Shown here in pieces: positions 8,164 through 17,066 of a DNA stretch of 64,000 nucleotides. The translations under genes were made by a program, and so were the position numbers. Positions within the stretch are counted from its first letter, which is position 1; each line of letters opens with the position of its first letter. The stretch comes from Winogradskyella luteola (lineage in GTDB: Bacteria > Bacteroidota > Bacteroidia > Flavobacteriales > Flavobacteriaceae): assembly GCF_019203985.1 (NCBI RefSeq), contig NZ_JAGSPD010000012.1, positions 1 through 64,000 of the forward strand, given 5' to 3'. The notes under the pieces were generated by a model that worked only from the letters and a program-made list of their open reading frames with translations, was not told the DNA's origin and searched no databases.

Positions 8164-10770
8164 ATGAATTTTAATAATTATACCATTAAATCACAAGAAG
8201 CCATACAGCAAGCACAGCAGCTTGCACAAGGTTTCGGCCATCAGCAAATAGAAAATGAGCACATTTTTAAGGCACTTTTTAATGTTGATGAAAACGTATT
8301 ACCATTTTTGCTTAAAAAGCTGAATGTTAACGTGTCCATGTTACAACAGATCTTAGACAAAGAACTCGAAAGCTTTGCTAAAGTTTCTGGTGGAGACCTT
8401 ATGCTTTCTAGAGACGCCAGCAAAGCACTCAATGAAGCATCGATCATTTCCAAGAAGATGAATGATGATTTTGTCTCTATTGAACATTTAATCTTGGCGA
8501 TTTTTAAATCTAAAAGTAAGATTGCTCAAATCTTAAAAGACCAAGGTGTTACCGAAAAAGCACTAAATGCAAGTATTGAAGAGTTGCGCAAAGGTGATAG
8601 AGTGACATCCCAAAGTCAAGAAGAGACCTATAATTCACTTAATAAATATGCCAAGAATTTAAACCAGTTGGCCAGTGATGGAAAACTCGACCCAGTTATT
8701 GGTCGCGATGAAGAGATACGTCGTATTCTTCAAATTTTATCACGTCGTACCAAAAACAACCCTATTTTAGTTGGTGAGCCAGGTACCGGTAAAACAGCCA
8801 TAGCCGAAGGTTTAGCACACAGAATTATTGATGGCGATATTCCAGAAAATCTAAAAGACAAACAAATCTTTGCCTTGGATATGGGATCGCTAATTGCAGG
8901 CGCTAAATTTAAAGGTGAATTTGAAGAACGCCTTAAAGCTGTCATCAAAGAAGTTACCACAAGTAATGGTGATATTGTACTCTTTATAGACGAAATTCAC
9001 ACACTCGTTGGTGCTGGTGGTGGACAAGGAGCAATGGATGCCGCCAATATTCTAAAACCAGCTTTGGCTCGTGGTGAGCTTAGAGCCATCGGAGCAACCA
9101 CTTTAGATGAGTATCAGAAGTATTTTGAGCAAGACAAAGCTTTGGAACGTCGTTTTCAAAAAGTAACGGTTAACGAACCAGATACAGAAAGTGCTATTTC
9201 CATCCTAAGAGGTATTAAAGAAAAGTACGAAACGCATCACAAAGTTCGTATTAAAGATGAAGCTATTATTGGTGCTGTAGAGTTATCCAATCGCTACATT
9301 ACCAATAGATTTTTGCCAGACAAGGCGATTGACCTTATGGACGAAGCGGCTTCAAAATTACGTATGGAAATCAACTCTAAACCAGAAGAATTAGATGTAC
9401 TGGATCGTAAGATTATGCAGCTGGAAATTGAGCATGAAGCCATTAAACGCGAAAAAGATGAAACTAAACTAAAGTCTTTAAAAGCAGATTTAGCAAACCT
9501 CAAGGAAGAACGTAACGAACTGAATGCGAAATGGAAATCTGAAAAAGAAACAGTGGAAAACGTTCAGAGTATAAAACAAGACATTGAAAACTATAAGTTA
9601 GAAGCCGAACGTGCAGAGCGCGAAGGTAATTATGGCAAGGTTGCAGAAATCCGTTATGGAAAAATAAAGGAAGCCACTGAGCAACTTGAAGCGTTTCAAA
9701 AGCAATTAGCAGAGCAACAAGAAACGGCTCTAATTAAAGAGGAAGTGACTTATGAAGATATTGCAGATGTCGTTGCAAAATGGACAGGTATTCCTGTAAC
9801 CAAAATGATACAAAGTGAGCGTGAAAAACTTCTTAAACTTGAAGATGAATTGCATAAACGTGTGGTTGGGCAAGAAGAAGCTATTGAAGCAGTTAGTGAT
9901 GCGGTACGTCGATCTAGAGCGGGTTTACAAAATCCACAAAAACCAATAGGGACATTCCTGTTTTTGGGTACAACTGGTGTCGGTAAAACAGAGTTAGCTA
10001 AAGCTTTAGCTGAATACCTCTTTGATGACGAAAATGCCATGACACGTATTGACATGAGTGAATACCAAGAACGACATGCGGTAAGCAGATTGGTGGGTGC
10101 ACCTCCAGGATATGTGGGTTATGATGAAGGTGGACAGTTAACCGAAGCTGTAAGGCGCAAACCTTATTCTGTAGTCTTATTGGATGAAATTGAAAAAGCA
10201 CATCCAGATACCTTTAATATTTTATTGCAAGTATTGGATGAAGGCAGATTGACGGACAATAAAGGACGAATTGCAGACTTTAAAAATACCATAATCATTA
10301 TGACATCCAATATGGGAAGTCAGATTATACAAGAGCGTTTTGAAGCGACTAAAGATATACAAACTGCAATTGAGGGAGCGAAAGTTGATGTCCTAGGTTT
10401 ACTAAAACAAAGTGTAAGACCTGAGTTTTTAAACCGAATTGATGATACCATTATGTTTACTCCGTTATCTAAAGAAAACATTGTGGATATCGTTGGACTT
10501 CAACTCAAGAATGTTACTAAAATGATTGCACAACAAGGTATTACGTTTGATGCCACACCAGAGGCTAAAGCTTATTTGGCTGAGAAGGGCTACAATCCAG
10601 AATATGGTGCAAGACCTGTTAAACGTATCATTCAGAAAGAAGTACTGAACCAATTGAGCAAGGAAATATTGGCTGGTAGAGTTACTACAGACAGTATAAT
10701 TTTGCTTGATGAATTTGACCACAAACTTGTCTTTAGAAATCAAGGCAACCTTGTAGTTGAGGAACTGTAA
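8164..10770 (+). CDS. clpB: ATP-dependent disaggregase ClpB
   Basis: The protein is 868 residues, the normal ClpB size. ClpB is a hexameric cytoplasmic AAA+ chaperone that pulls polypeptides out of aggregates together with DnaK. Visible parts in order: Clp N-domain (1-145), first AAA+ domain with Walker A 'GEPGTGKTA' and Walker B 'LFIDEIH', a long charged coiled-coil middle domain (about 400-520) that identifies ClpB rather than ClpA or ClpC, second AAA+ domain with 'GTTGVGKTE' and '[11 protein letters not shown]', and the C-terminal small domain. The ATG at 8164 is chosen because '[14 protein letters not shown]' is the family N-terminus; 20 upstream codons in frame are not conserved-looking. 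It is a single-gene unit with its own terminator, and the inverted repeats upstream suggest stress control. Confidence 0.97.
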   Translation: MNFNNYTIKSQEAIQQAQQLAQGFGHQQIENEHIFKALFNVDENVLPFLLKKLNVNVSMLQQILDKELESFAKVSGGDLMLSRDASKALNEASIISKKMNDDFVSIEHLILAIFKSKSKIAQILKDQGVTEKALNASIEELRKGDRVTSQSQEETYNSLNKYAKNLNQLASDGKLDPVIGRDEEIRRILQILSRRTKNNPILVGEPGTGKTAIAEGLAHRIIDGDIPENLKDKQIFALDMGSLIAGAKFKGEFEERLKAVIKEVTTSNGDIVLFIDEIHTLVGAGGGQGAMDAANILKPALARGELRAIGATTLDEYQKYFEQDKALERRFQKVTVNEPDTESAISILRGIKEKYETHHKVRIKDEAIIGAVELSNRYITNRFLPDKAIDLMDEAASKLRMEINSKPEELDVLDRKIMQLEIEHEAIKREKDETKLKSLKADLANLKEERNELNAKWKSEKETVENVQSIKQDIENYKLEAERAEREGNYGKVAEIRYGKIKEATEQLEAFQKQLAEQQETALIKEEVTYEDIADVVAKWTGIPVTKMIQSEREKLLKLEDELHKRVVGQEEAIEAVSDAVRRSRAGLQNPQKPIGTFLFLGTTGVGKTELAKALAEYLFDDENAMTRIDMSEYQERHAVSRLVGAPPGYVGYDEGGQLTEAVRRKPYSVVLLDEIEKAHPDTFNILLQVLDEGRLTDNKGRIADFKNTIIIMTSNMGSQIIQERFEATKDIQTAIEGAKVDVLGLLKQSVRPEFLNRIDDTIMFTPLSKENIVDIVGLQLKNVTKMIAQQGITFDATPEAKAYLAEKGYNPEYGARPVKRIIQKEVLNQLSKEILAGRVTTDSIILLDEFDHKLVFRNQGNLVVEEL

Positions 10771-10797
10771 TTAAAATATTTTTTTGATTGGTTGATG

Positions 10798-10839
10798 AAA
10801 TGCAGCACCAATTTTTCTTGGGAAAAAGGTGCTGCATTT
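10798..10839 (+). terminator. Terminator of clpB
   Basis: A perfect 12-bp stem (AAATGCAGCACC/GGTGCTGCATTT) with an 18-nt loop, 27 bp after the clpB stop, is followed by a T-rich tract (ATTTTG). Confidence 0.75.
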
Positions 10840-10896
10840 ATTTTGTATCTACTTTTTTTATATCTTAACAGTACCAACCCAAAAAAAATATAATAT

Positions 10897-11301
10897 ATGG
10901 GATTCTTCCATTACTACGATATAGGCCACGCAGAAGTTTTTGTATTCGATGACTTTCTCATTAAGCAAGTAAAACAAGGTGAGACTGTGGATATGGAGGA
11001 GACCAAACTATTTAAGCTTATCCTAGAAGAACATTTCAGCAATAAAAACATGGCCTATATTTCCAATAGAGTGACCTCTTATTCTGTTAATCCCTTGGTC
11101 TATAAAGAATCTGAAAAGATCTCTAATTTAGTAGCTATAGCCATTATTCCCGCGACACCTAAGATGCGTTCTAGCGCAAAATACGAAAGCCAATTTTACA
11201 ATAAGCCTTTTGGCATTTTTGATAATTTGAGTGAAGCCATAAAATGGGTACACAAAATCATTGAAAAAGAAAACAGTAAGAAAACGATACCAAGCAATTA
11301 A
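10897..11301 (+). CDS. Small STAS-like protein of unknown function
   Basis: The protein is 134 residues, cytoplasmic, with no signal or membrane segment. The alternating strands and helices, and a C-terminal stretch 'FDNLSEAIKWVHKII' that typically follows a beta strand, recall the SpoIIAA/STAS-like small proteins common in Flavobacteriaceae. I cannot see a conserved phosphorylatable Ser with confidence. It stands alone between two hairpins, after clpB and before the TraB-like gene, with an A-rich start region. Function not assigned; the STAS resemblance is a weak fold-level inference. Confidence 0.6.
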   Translation: MGFFHYYDIGHAEVFVFDDFLIKQVKQGETVDMEETKLFKLILEEHFSNKNMAYISNRVTSYSVNPLVYKESEKISNLVAIAIIPATPKMRSSAKYESQFYNKPFGIFDNLSEAIKWVHKIIEKENSKKTIPSN

Positions 11302-11377
11302 ATTCTTACCAGAAACAAGAATACAAACCACTGTAACAATTTAGCTTTAAATCAGTCTTTATATTGATTGGTTGGTT

Positions 11378-11431
11378 AAAGCAACACTGAAATAAATCTG
11401 AAAAGCTATCGGATTATAGACGTGTTGCTTT
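11378..11431 (+). terminator. Possible terminator hairpin with a long loop
   Basis: A perfect 10-bp stem (AAAGCAACAC/GTGTTGCTTT) with a 34-nt loop is followed by CCTTTTG, after the STAS-like gene. The flanking sequence (TTGATTGGTTG before the stem) recurs before the clpB terminator at about 10784, so the two may be related. Confidence 0.45.
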
Positions 11432-11490
11432 CCTTTTGTAACAAATCTTCGTATTGAGCTACAAATAATTCGATATTCAATATACATAAC

Positions 11491-12354
11491 ATGAAAAAAT
11501 ATAGTTTAGTATGTCTTGCATTAATATCTTTTATATTAAGCAATGCACAACAACTTGAAAACTCTACACTTTGGAAAATAGAAGGTAACAATTTAGAAAA
11601 AGCGTCTTACCTCTTTGGAACAATTCATATTACTTGTGATGCCACATTAGAAGATGATGTAAAGAAAGCCCTAGATGAAACGACCCAGGTTGTTTTGGAA
11701 TTAGATATGGATGATCCCAGTTTGCAGAGTAAAATGATGCAAGGTATGTATATGAAAGATGGTAAAACACTAAAAGATTTCGTTTCTGAAGAAGATTATA
11801 TGGCTATAGATTCACTATTCAAAAATACAATGGGAATGCCAGTTAAGATGTTAGAAAATGTTAAGCCTTTCTTCTTAACTGCAATGCTATACCCAAAACT
11901 TATTGATTGTAGTACTCCGAATTCTTTTGAAGAAGCGTTGGTTGATGTCGCAAAAGAGCAAGGTGAAGATGTTAATGGTTTAGAGACCATTGAAGAACAA
12001 TTAAAAGTATTTGATGATATACCATATAAAGCACAAGCAGAGGACTTAGCCAGAAGTGCAAAAGATAATATGGAATACGATAGAAAGGTATTTGCGAAAA
12101 TGTATAGGGTTTACAGCAAAGAAAATATCACTGAAATGTTGGAAATGATGACTGACAAAAATCAAGTTTCAATATCCAAGTATCAAAGCATACTTCTCGA
12201 AAACAGAAATAAAAATTGGGTAGCTAAAATTGGTGACTTTGCCAAAGAACAACCCACATTTTTCGGAGTTGGTGCTGCTCATTTGGCCGGAAAAAATGGT
12301 GTTATTAAGCTACTCAGAAAAGCAGGATATACTGTAACCCCTGTTACTGAATAA
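11491..12354 (+). CDS. TraB/GumN family secreted protein
   Basis: The protein is 287 residues with a Sec signal peptide (1-19, cleaved after 'ILSNA'). The TraB/GumN family is thought to be metalloprotease-like. The N-terminal motif 'LFGTIH' and the C-terminal 'FFGVGAAHLAGKNGVI' supply the two conserved histidines, in line with a Tiki-like metalloenzyme fold. The middle part is helical and acidic. It is likely periplasmic and its substrate is not known. It is a stand-alone gene. Confidence 0.85.
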   Translation: MKKYSLVCLALISFILSNAQQLENSTLWKIEGNNLEKASYLFGTIHITCDATLEDDVKKALDETTQVVLELDMDDPSLQSKMMQGMYMKDGKTLKDFVSEEDYMAIDSLFKNTMGMPVKMLENVKPFFLTAMLYPKLIDCSTPNSFEEALVDVAKEQGEDVNGLETIEEQLKVFDDIPYKAQAEDLARSAKDNMEYDRKVFAKMYRVYSKENITEMLEMMTDKNQVSISKYQSILLENRNKNWVAKIGDFAKEQPTFFGVGAAHLAGKNGVIKLLRKAGYTVTPVTE

Positions 12355-12393
12355 GTTATATTCGCCATATTTTTTGAAAAAAAGTTACAAAAT

Positions 12394-12409
12394 TATACCG
12401 ATTGGTATA
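12394..12409. promoter_or_regulatory. Putative TetR operator, copy 1
   Basis: TATACC-GATT-GGTATA is an inverted repeat centred 28 bp before the tetR start. The identical 16-base core recurs before the thioesterase gene (13045-13060), so it is very probably the binding site of the regulator encoded between them. A TATTTTTG -7 box (12417-12424) lies directly after it, so binding would block transcription. Confidence 0.7.
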
Positions 12410-12416
12410 TTTTTAC

Positions 12417-12424
12417 TATTTTTG
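12417..12424 (+). promoter_or_regulatory. -7 box (TATTTTTG) of the tetR gene
   Basis: This matches TAnnTTTG, five bases before the ATG at 12430 and directly after the palindromic operator. No convincing -33 TTG at the usual spacing is seen. The transcript would be nearly leaderless. Confidence 0.4.
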
Positions 12425-12429
12425 CTCAT

Positions 12430-13026
12430 ATGCTCACAAAATCTGAACATACAAAACAATACATTCTAGAGATTGTAGCACCAATATTTAATAGATATGG
12501 TTATGCAGCGACAAGCCTAAGTGATTTAACCTCGGCAACAGGGCTAACTAAAGGTGCCATTTACGGTAACTTTAAAAACAAGGAAGAATTGGCTATTACA
12601 GCATTTAAGCACACGGTTAAAAAGCTTATGTCACTTATTGCTAAACACATAGCAAAAAGTGATTCACCAATTCAAAAACTTTACTTAATAGCAGATTTTT
12701 ATAAAGATTATTATAAGCTTAGTAAGACTTATGGTGGTTGCCCAGTTCTAAACATTGGTGTGGATGCCAATAATCAGAATTCAGAATTGTTGGACAAAGT
12801 CAGAGTTGTAATAGAACGAATTCAAGATCAGGTTGCCACAATTATAGAAGATGGTATTGAAGCAGGAGAAATTTCAACCGAAATAAACGCTATGCAATAT
12901 GCCAAACGGCTAGATTCTATGATACAAGGGGCTATTTTTATGACATACACCATGGATGATGAGTTTTATATGAACGATTCCATGAATCAAATTGAAGATA
13001 TGATTACCAACGAACTTAAAGCTTAA
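12430..13026 (+). CDS. TetR/AcrR family transcriptional repressor
   Basis: The protein is 198 residues. The N-terminal helix-turn-helix is clear: 'APIFNRYGYAATSLSDLT', then 'TGLTKGAIYGNFKNKEEL', the classic TetR recognition helix with its 'YGNFKNKEEL' signature. The rest is a helical ligand-binding and dimerisation domain. The same palindrome stands before this gene and before the next (acyl-CoA thioesterase), so it probably represses itself and the thioesterase. The ligand may be an acyl-CoA or fatty acid by analogy with FadR-like TetR proteins, but this is inference. Confidence 0.92.
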   Translation: MLTKSEHTKQYILEIVAPIFNRYGYAATSLSDLTSATGLTKGAIYGNFKNKEELAITAFKHTVKKLMSLIAKHIAKSDSPIQKLYLIADFYKDYYKLSKTYGGCPVLNIGVDANNQNSELLDKVRVVIERIQDQVATIIEDGIEAGEISTEINAMQYAKRLDSMIQGAIFMTYTMDDEFYMNDSMNQIEDMITNELKA

Positions 13027-13044
13027 TATTTTTTTAACCAATAA

Positions 13045-13060
13045 TATACCGATTGGTATA
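13045..13060. promoter_or_regulatory. Putative TetR operator, copy 2
   Basis: This has the same core as copy 1 and is a perfect palindrome when extended to AATATACC-GATT-GGTATATT (13043-13062). It lies 18 bp before the thioesterase start, in the 52-bp gap between tetR and that gene. Confidence 0.7.
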
Positions 13061-13078
13061 TTTTAAAACCATATAGAA

Positions 13079-13558
13079 ATGAATTTACCAAAGGTTGTAG
13101 AAAGCAAAACAAAAATCAGATTTCAGGATTGCGATCCTTTTAACCATCTAAATAATGGAAAATACACAGACTATTTTATGAACCATCGCGAAGATGAATT
13201 AATAAAAAACTATGATATGGATATATATAAAATGGCAAAACTGGAGGGCAAAAGTTGGGTTTCTAGCACTAACCAAATTGCGTATTTAAAACCAGCGTTA
13301 TTAATGGAAACTGTATCCATAGAATCTCAACTCATATATTTTGACCACAGTCATCTAAAGGCAGAAATGCGTATGTATAATGAAGATAAAAGTCATTTAA
13401 AGGCTATAATTTGGTGTGGTTTTGTGCACTTTAACCTAATGACTCAAAAACGCGAAACACATTCTGAAGATATGATGGCTCTTTTTGATACTATTTTTAA
13501 TCCTACAGATGCAACTATTTTCGAAGATCGATTAAAAAGCTTAAGAGCCAAGAAGTAG
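13079..13558 (+). CDS. Acyl-CoA thioesterase (hotdog fold, 4HBT family)
   Basis: The protein is 159 residues and cytoplasmic. 'RFQDCDPFNHLNNGKY' holds the catalytic Asp and the Asn/His pattern of 4HBT thioesterases, where the Asp of 'DCD' hydrolyses or activates the thioester. A long helix follows, then the strands of a hotdog fold. The substrate, probably a medium- or long-chain acyl-CoA, cannot be read from the sequence. It follows the TetR gene by 52 bp with its own copy of the palindromic operator. Induction may be linked to acyl-CoA level. Confidence 0.85.
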   Translation: MNLPKVVESKTKIRFQDCDPFNHLNNGKYTDYFMNHREDELIKNYDMDIYKMAKLEGKSWVSSTNQIAYLKPALLMETVSIESQLIYFDHSHLKAEMRMYNEDKSHLKAIIWCGFVHFNLMTQKRETHSEDMMALFDTIFNPTDATIFEDRLKSLRAKK

Positions 13559-13577
13559 ATGAATATTACAAAAAAGA

Positions 13578-13709
13578 AGAGGCTGTCTGAAAAGTGAGAA
13601 TTAATTTGTCATCCAAAAGAAAAGAATCTTACATAGCTAATAATCAATAAATGAAATGTAATGATATTCTTAATTTTATTTGAGAATGACACTGTTTCAG
13701 ACAGTCTCT
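13578..13709. mobile_element. MITE-like inverted-repeat element
   Basis: This 132-bp non-coding element has terminal inverted repeats: AGAGGCTGTCTGAAAAGTG on the left and CACTGTTTCAGACAGTCTCT on the right, which match with one substitution and one extra base. Inner short repeats (GTCATCC and GAATGAC) are also nearly complementary. No coding capacity. It lies between the thioesterase gene and ompW, which converge, so the RNA could also act as a bidirectional terminator. Confidence 0.55.
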
Positions 13710-13733
13710 ATCTACGAAATATTTAGTTTACAA

Positions 13734-14348
13734 CTAAAATTTCATACCAACCCCAACACCAATAATCAATGGGTCTATATCAACTTCAACTGGTAATTTT
13801 CCTTCACCAGTATCAACTTCAACATCTGTAGATAAAAATAGCTTCTTAATATCTAAGTTTAAGAACCACTTATCATTTAGATTATAGTCTAAACCAGCTT
13901 GTAATGAAAAGCCGAATGCATTGTCATATTCTATATCTTCAAAATCGCCCTCATCAACTCCATAAAAGAATGTATAGTTAACACCAGCACCTACATAAGG
14001 CTTAAAATCACCGGCATAAAAATGATATTGTAAGTTTAATGTTGGAGGAAGCAACCAAACATGACCTAAATCAGCACCATCTTCTATCTCAACTTCATGC
14101 TTCGCCGTACCCAAAATAAGCTCAGCAGCAATATTTTTAGTAAAGAAATACGTAAAATCCAATTCTGGTACAAAAGCAGTACTAAGATCTACATCTGCAC
14201 CAGCTAAATCATCTCCTGGTGAAGGTATTACAGAAATTAATCTTAAACGTGCTTGCCATCTGTTAAAGTCGTCCGTAGTTTGGTCTTCTTGGGCATTAAT
14301 GTTAAAAGAAATACCAATTAGTAAAGTAAACAATAGAAATTTTTTCAT
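13734..14348 (-). CDS. OmpW-family outer membrane beta-barrel protein
   Basis: The protein is 204 residues, with a signal peptide (1-20, ending 'NINA') and then eight amphipathic strands typical of OmpW. The 'RLRLISVIP' start, the 'PELDFTYFFTKNIAAEL' region, 'LPPTLNLQYHF', 'KPYVGAGVNYTFF' and the C-terminal 'IIGVGVGMKF' ending in Phe (the barrel signature) are all family features. It probably forms a narrow pore for small hydrophobic molecules in the outer membrane. The ATG at 14348 is chosen because the signal peptide begins there; the frame is open for 12 more codons upstream without signal-like sequence. It has a TACTTTTG promoter box and is monocistronic. Confidence 0.9.
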   Translation of the reverse strand: MKKFLLFTLLIGISFNINAQEDQTTDDFNRWQARLRLISVIPSPGDDLAGADVDLSTAFVPELDFTYFFTKNIAAELILGTAKHEVEIEDGADLGHVWLLPPTLNLQYHFYAGDFKPYVGAGVNYTFFYGVDEGDFEDIEYDNAFGFSLQAGLDYNLNDKWFLNLDIKKLFLSTDVEVDTGEGKLPVEVDIDPLIIGVGVGMKF

Positions 14349-14702
14349 GATATTATTTGTTTTGTATATAGTTTTAATTTCCACAAAAGTATGAGCAATA
14401 AAAACCTTAAATACTGATAAAAATCATAGTTTAAAAACTTGTATGTAGTAGATTAAATTCTTCAAATTCATGAATTCAAACAACACTTTGTTTTACAATT
14501 ATTTAGCTCAGTAGAATCTGGTTTTTCGATGAAATGCACAATAAAAATTAAGTTTTAACATTCATTTTAACCGATAAATCATTAATTTTATCGAGCTATT
14601 TAATTCCAATAAAACTTAAGACACATTAAATCTTGTCTGTAATCCCTCTTTTATAAGGAATTACTAGAACTAATTTTTTGTTAAAAACCCTACTTATAAT
14701 AC
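14349..14702. other. 354-bp intergenic region between ompW and deoC
   Basis: The region is very AT-rich and carries the leader and promoter of ompW at its left end. The right end must contain the deoC promoter, but I see no good TAnnTTTG match there. No RNA gene, ORF or repeat is recognised. Confidence 0.6.
14384..14391 (-). promoter_or_regulatory. -7 box (TACTTTTG) of ompW
   Basis: On the minus strand this reads TACTTTTG, matching TAnnTTTG, 35 bp before the ompW ATG at 14348. The leader would be about 30 nt. No clear -33 TTG is seen. Confidence 0.4.
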
Positions 14703-15365
14703 ATGGAGTTAAATAGATATATAGACCACACATTATTAAGTCCAACTGCTACCGAAGCAGATATTCTAAATCTTTGCGAAGAAGCTTTAAAATACAATTT
14801 CTATTCTGTTTGTGTCAACAGTTCTTATGTACCAATTGCCAAACAAGCCTTGGGAAGATCTGATGTGAAAATTTGTACCGTTGTTGGCTTTCCATTAGGT
14901 GCCATGTCAACAGAAGCCAAAATTTACGAAGCAAGAAAAGCCATAGAACAGGGCGCATCTGAGATTGATATGGTAATGAATATTGGTCGCCTAAAAAGTA
15001 AAAATCATGTTGCCGTATTAAAAGATATTAGCGATGTAAAACGCGCTATAGGTTTAGTGCCATTGAAAGTGATTTTAGAAATCAGTGAACTCTCAAAGAA
15101 TGAAATTGTAAAAGCTTGTGAAATCTGTATAGATGCCAAAGCTGATTTTGTTAAAACCTCAACCGGATTCTCAAAAAGTGGAGCTACGCTAACTGCTGTA
15201 AAAATCATGAAAAAAAGTGTTAAAGACCATCTAAAGATTAAAGCGTCTGGTGGCATACGAGATGCAGAGACCGCTTTAAAATATATAGAAATTGGGGTTC
15301 ACCGCATTGGTGCTTCATCTGGCGTAGCTATGATGAACGATCAAACATCGTTTTCTACCTATTAG
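14703..15365 (+). CDS. deoC: Deoxyribose-phosphate aldolase DeoC
   Basis: The protein is 220 residues, normal for DeoC. The enzyme splits 2-deoxyribose 5-phosphate into glyceraldehyde 3-phosphate and acetaldehyde, the last step of deoxynucleoside catabolism. Visible features: N-terminal 'YIDHTLL', 'GFPLGA', the Schiff-base lysine in 'DFVKTSTGF', and 'IKASGGIRD' for phosphate binding. TIM-barrel, cytoplasmic. It forms an operon with deoD 27 bp downstream, which makes the ribose or deoxyribose 1-phosphate end of the same salvage route. Confidence 0.96.
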   Translation: MELNRYIDHTLLSPTATEADILNLCEEALKYNFYSVCVNSSYVPIAKQALGRSDVKICTVVGFPLGAMSTEAKIYEARKAIEQGASEIDMVMNIGRLKSKNHVAVLKDISDVKRAIGLVPLKVILEISELSKNEIVKACEICIDAKADFVKTSTGFSKSGATLTAVKIMKKSVKDHLKIKASGGIRDAETALKYIEIGVHRIGASSGVAMMNDQTSFSTY

Positions 15366-15392
15366 TTCAGACACTTTACGTAACTTTACACC

Positions 15393-16091
15393 ATGAGTGT
15401 ACACATAGGAGCCAAAAAAGGCGAAATTGCTGAGACTATTTTATTACCTGGAGATCCATTAAGAGCAAAATGGATAGCAGAAACTTTTTTTGAAAACCCA
15501 CAATGCTTTAATGAAGTTAGAGGTATGTATGGTTACACAGGTCTATACAACGGAAACCGTGTTTCTACCATGGGAACAGGGATGGGGATTCCGAGCATTT
15601 CTATTTATGCCAACGAGCTCATCAAAGAATTTGGTGTAAAAAATCTTATTAGAGTTGGAAGTGCTGGCTCTTACCAAAAGCATGTAAAAATAAGGGACGT
15701 GGTTTTAGCTATGGCGGCCTCGTCCACTTCTGGTGTTAATGAATTACGCTTTGGTGGTGCAGACTACGCTCCTACTGCAGACTTTGGGTTATTTATGAAA
15801 GCTGTTGAAGCCGCTAAAGCAAAAAATATCCCTATAAAAGCTGGAAATGTTTTATCATCAGACGAATTCTATGAGGACGATATAGAATCCTACAAAAAAT
15901 GGTCAAAATTCGGTGTACTTTGTGTGGAGATGGAAGCTGCCGGACTTTATACTGTAGCTGCAAAGCACAATGCTAACGCACTTGCCATACTTACCGTATC
16001 AGACTCTTTAGTAACTGGAGAGCATACCACAAGTAAAGAACGCGAAACGACATTTAAGAACATGATAGAGATTGCTCTAGAACTCGCCTAA
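15393..16091 (+). CDS. deoD: Purine-nucleoside phosphorylase DeoD
   Basis: The protein is 232 residues and matches the hexameric bacterial DeoD type. It cleaves purine (deoxy)nucleosides with phosphate to the free base and (deoxy)ribose 1-phosphate. Visible: N-terminal '[19 protein letters not shown]', 'RVGSAGSY', '[10 protein letters not shown]' for nucleoside binding, and the catalytic Asp/Arg region '[10 protein letters not shown]'. It follows deoC closely in the same operon; the deoB mutase that would link them is not in this window. Confidence 0.96.
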   Translation: MSVHIGAKKGEIAETILLPGDPLRAKWIAETFFENPQCFNEVRGMYGYTGLYNGNRVSTMGTGMGIPSISIYANELIKEFGVKNLIRVGSAGSYQKHVKIRDVVLAMAASSTSGVNELRFGGADYAPTADFGLFMKAVEAAKAKNIPIKAGNVLSSDEFYEDDIESYKKWSKFGVLCVEMEAAGLYTVAAKHNANALAILTVSDSLVTGEHTTSKERETTFKNMIEIALELA

Positions 16092-16136
16092 GCTTTATTT
16101 AACATACTTTTAAAAATAGAACCGTATTTCTTAAAC

Positions 16137-16144
16137 TATATTTG
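16137..16144 (+). promoter_or_regulatory. -7 box (TATATTTG) before the phosphatase fusion gene
   Basis: This matches TAnnTTTG, 25 bp before the ATG at 16170, in the gap after deoD. No clear -33 element is seen. It indicates that the next gene is transcribed apart from deoCD. Confidence 0.4.
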
Positions 16145-16169
16145 AGGGTATTAATCTATCATTCTCATC

Positions 16170-17066
16170 ATGAAATCTTTTCTAGTAACGCTATCGCTTT
16201 TAGTCTCACTTACTGTATTTGCCCAAGACAAATCATCTGATAAGGCTCAAATTGAAATTACACTCAACAACTATATTGACGGGTTCTATCAAGGAGATAC
16301 AACAAAACTAAAAGCTGCTTTAAAACCTAGACTGCACAAATTTGGGTATTGGAAGAATAAAGATACTGGCGCATATGAATATTATGATCAGTTAACTTAT
16401 GAGAATGCCCTTAAAATGGCACAAAACACCAAAGAAAAAGGTAAAATACGTACTGAAACCAAAATGCGTAGTGTTAAAGTGTTAGAGATAAGCAATCATA
16501 TCGCAGCTGCTAAAGTCACAGGATTTTGGGGATTAGATTATGTATTACTTTCTAAAGATGAAGGTAAATGGATGATAGAACAAGTCATTTGGGAAGGTCC
16601 GTTTGAAGACAAGTTTAAAGAAGATGATAAAACCACTACATATTACTTAATCAGGCATGCCGAAAAAGATCGCTCAGACAAAGATGATAGAGATCCACAT
16701 TTAACAGAAGCTGGACAAAAACGTGCTGAAAATTGGGCTAATGTTCTAAAGGATGTAAAATTCAATATGGTCTATTCTACTGATTATAACAGAACCAAGG
16801 AAACTGCTATACCAACCGCCAAAGCCAATAATTTAGAACTAACACTTTATGATCCAAATAATATGGACGGTAAAGCATTTATGAAAGCCACAAAAGGAAA
16901 AACTGTACTAGTTGTTGGCCATAGTAATACCACACCAATGTTTGCTAACGCTTTAGCTGGTGACAAAAAGTATGATCAGATTTCAGATGATAATAATGCA
17001 AATCTTTATATTGTTACCGTTACCGGAGACTCAAAGACAGCAACACTTTTAAAGGTAATTAATTAA
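16170..17066 (+). CDS. Secreted protein with lumazine-binding-like and histidine phosphatase domains
   Basis: The protein is 298 residues. Signal peptide at 1-19 ('LLVSLTVFAQ'). Residues 25-150 resemble the NTF2-like 'putative lumazine-binding' family (PF12893), with 'LNNYIDGFYQGDT', 'HKFGYW' and 'GLDYVLLSKDEGKWMI'. Residues 160-298 form a histidine phosphatase (phosphoglycerate mutase-like) domain: 'YLIRHAEKDRS' with the catalytic His, a downstream Arg in 'STDYNRTKET', and the second His in 'VVGHSN'. The domain is short, so a small phosphoester such as a SixA-like target is possible. Probably periplasmic. The 3' end overlaps the convergent lipoprotein gene by 18 bp. Confidence 0.85.
   Translation: MKSFLVTLSLLVSLTVFAQDKSSDKAQIEITLNNYIDGFYQGDTTKLKAALKPRLHKFGYWKNKDTGAYEYYDQLTYENALKMAQNTKEKGKIRTETKMRSVKVLEISNHIAAAKVTGFWGLDYVLLSKDEGKWMIEQVIWEGPFEDKFKEDDKTTTYYLIRHAEKDRSDKDDRDPHLTEAGQKRAENWANVLKDVKFNMVYSTDYNRTKETAIPTAKANNLELTLYDPNNMDGKAFMKATKGKTVLVVGHSNTTPMFANALAGDKKYDQISDDNNANLYIVTVTGDSKTATLLKVIN

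Noticed and set aside
10897..11301. Confident STAS anti-sigma antagonist call
   Set aside because: Only a loose fold resemblance; no clear phosphorylatable Ser and no partner kinase nearby.
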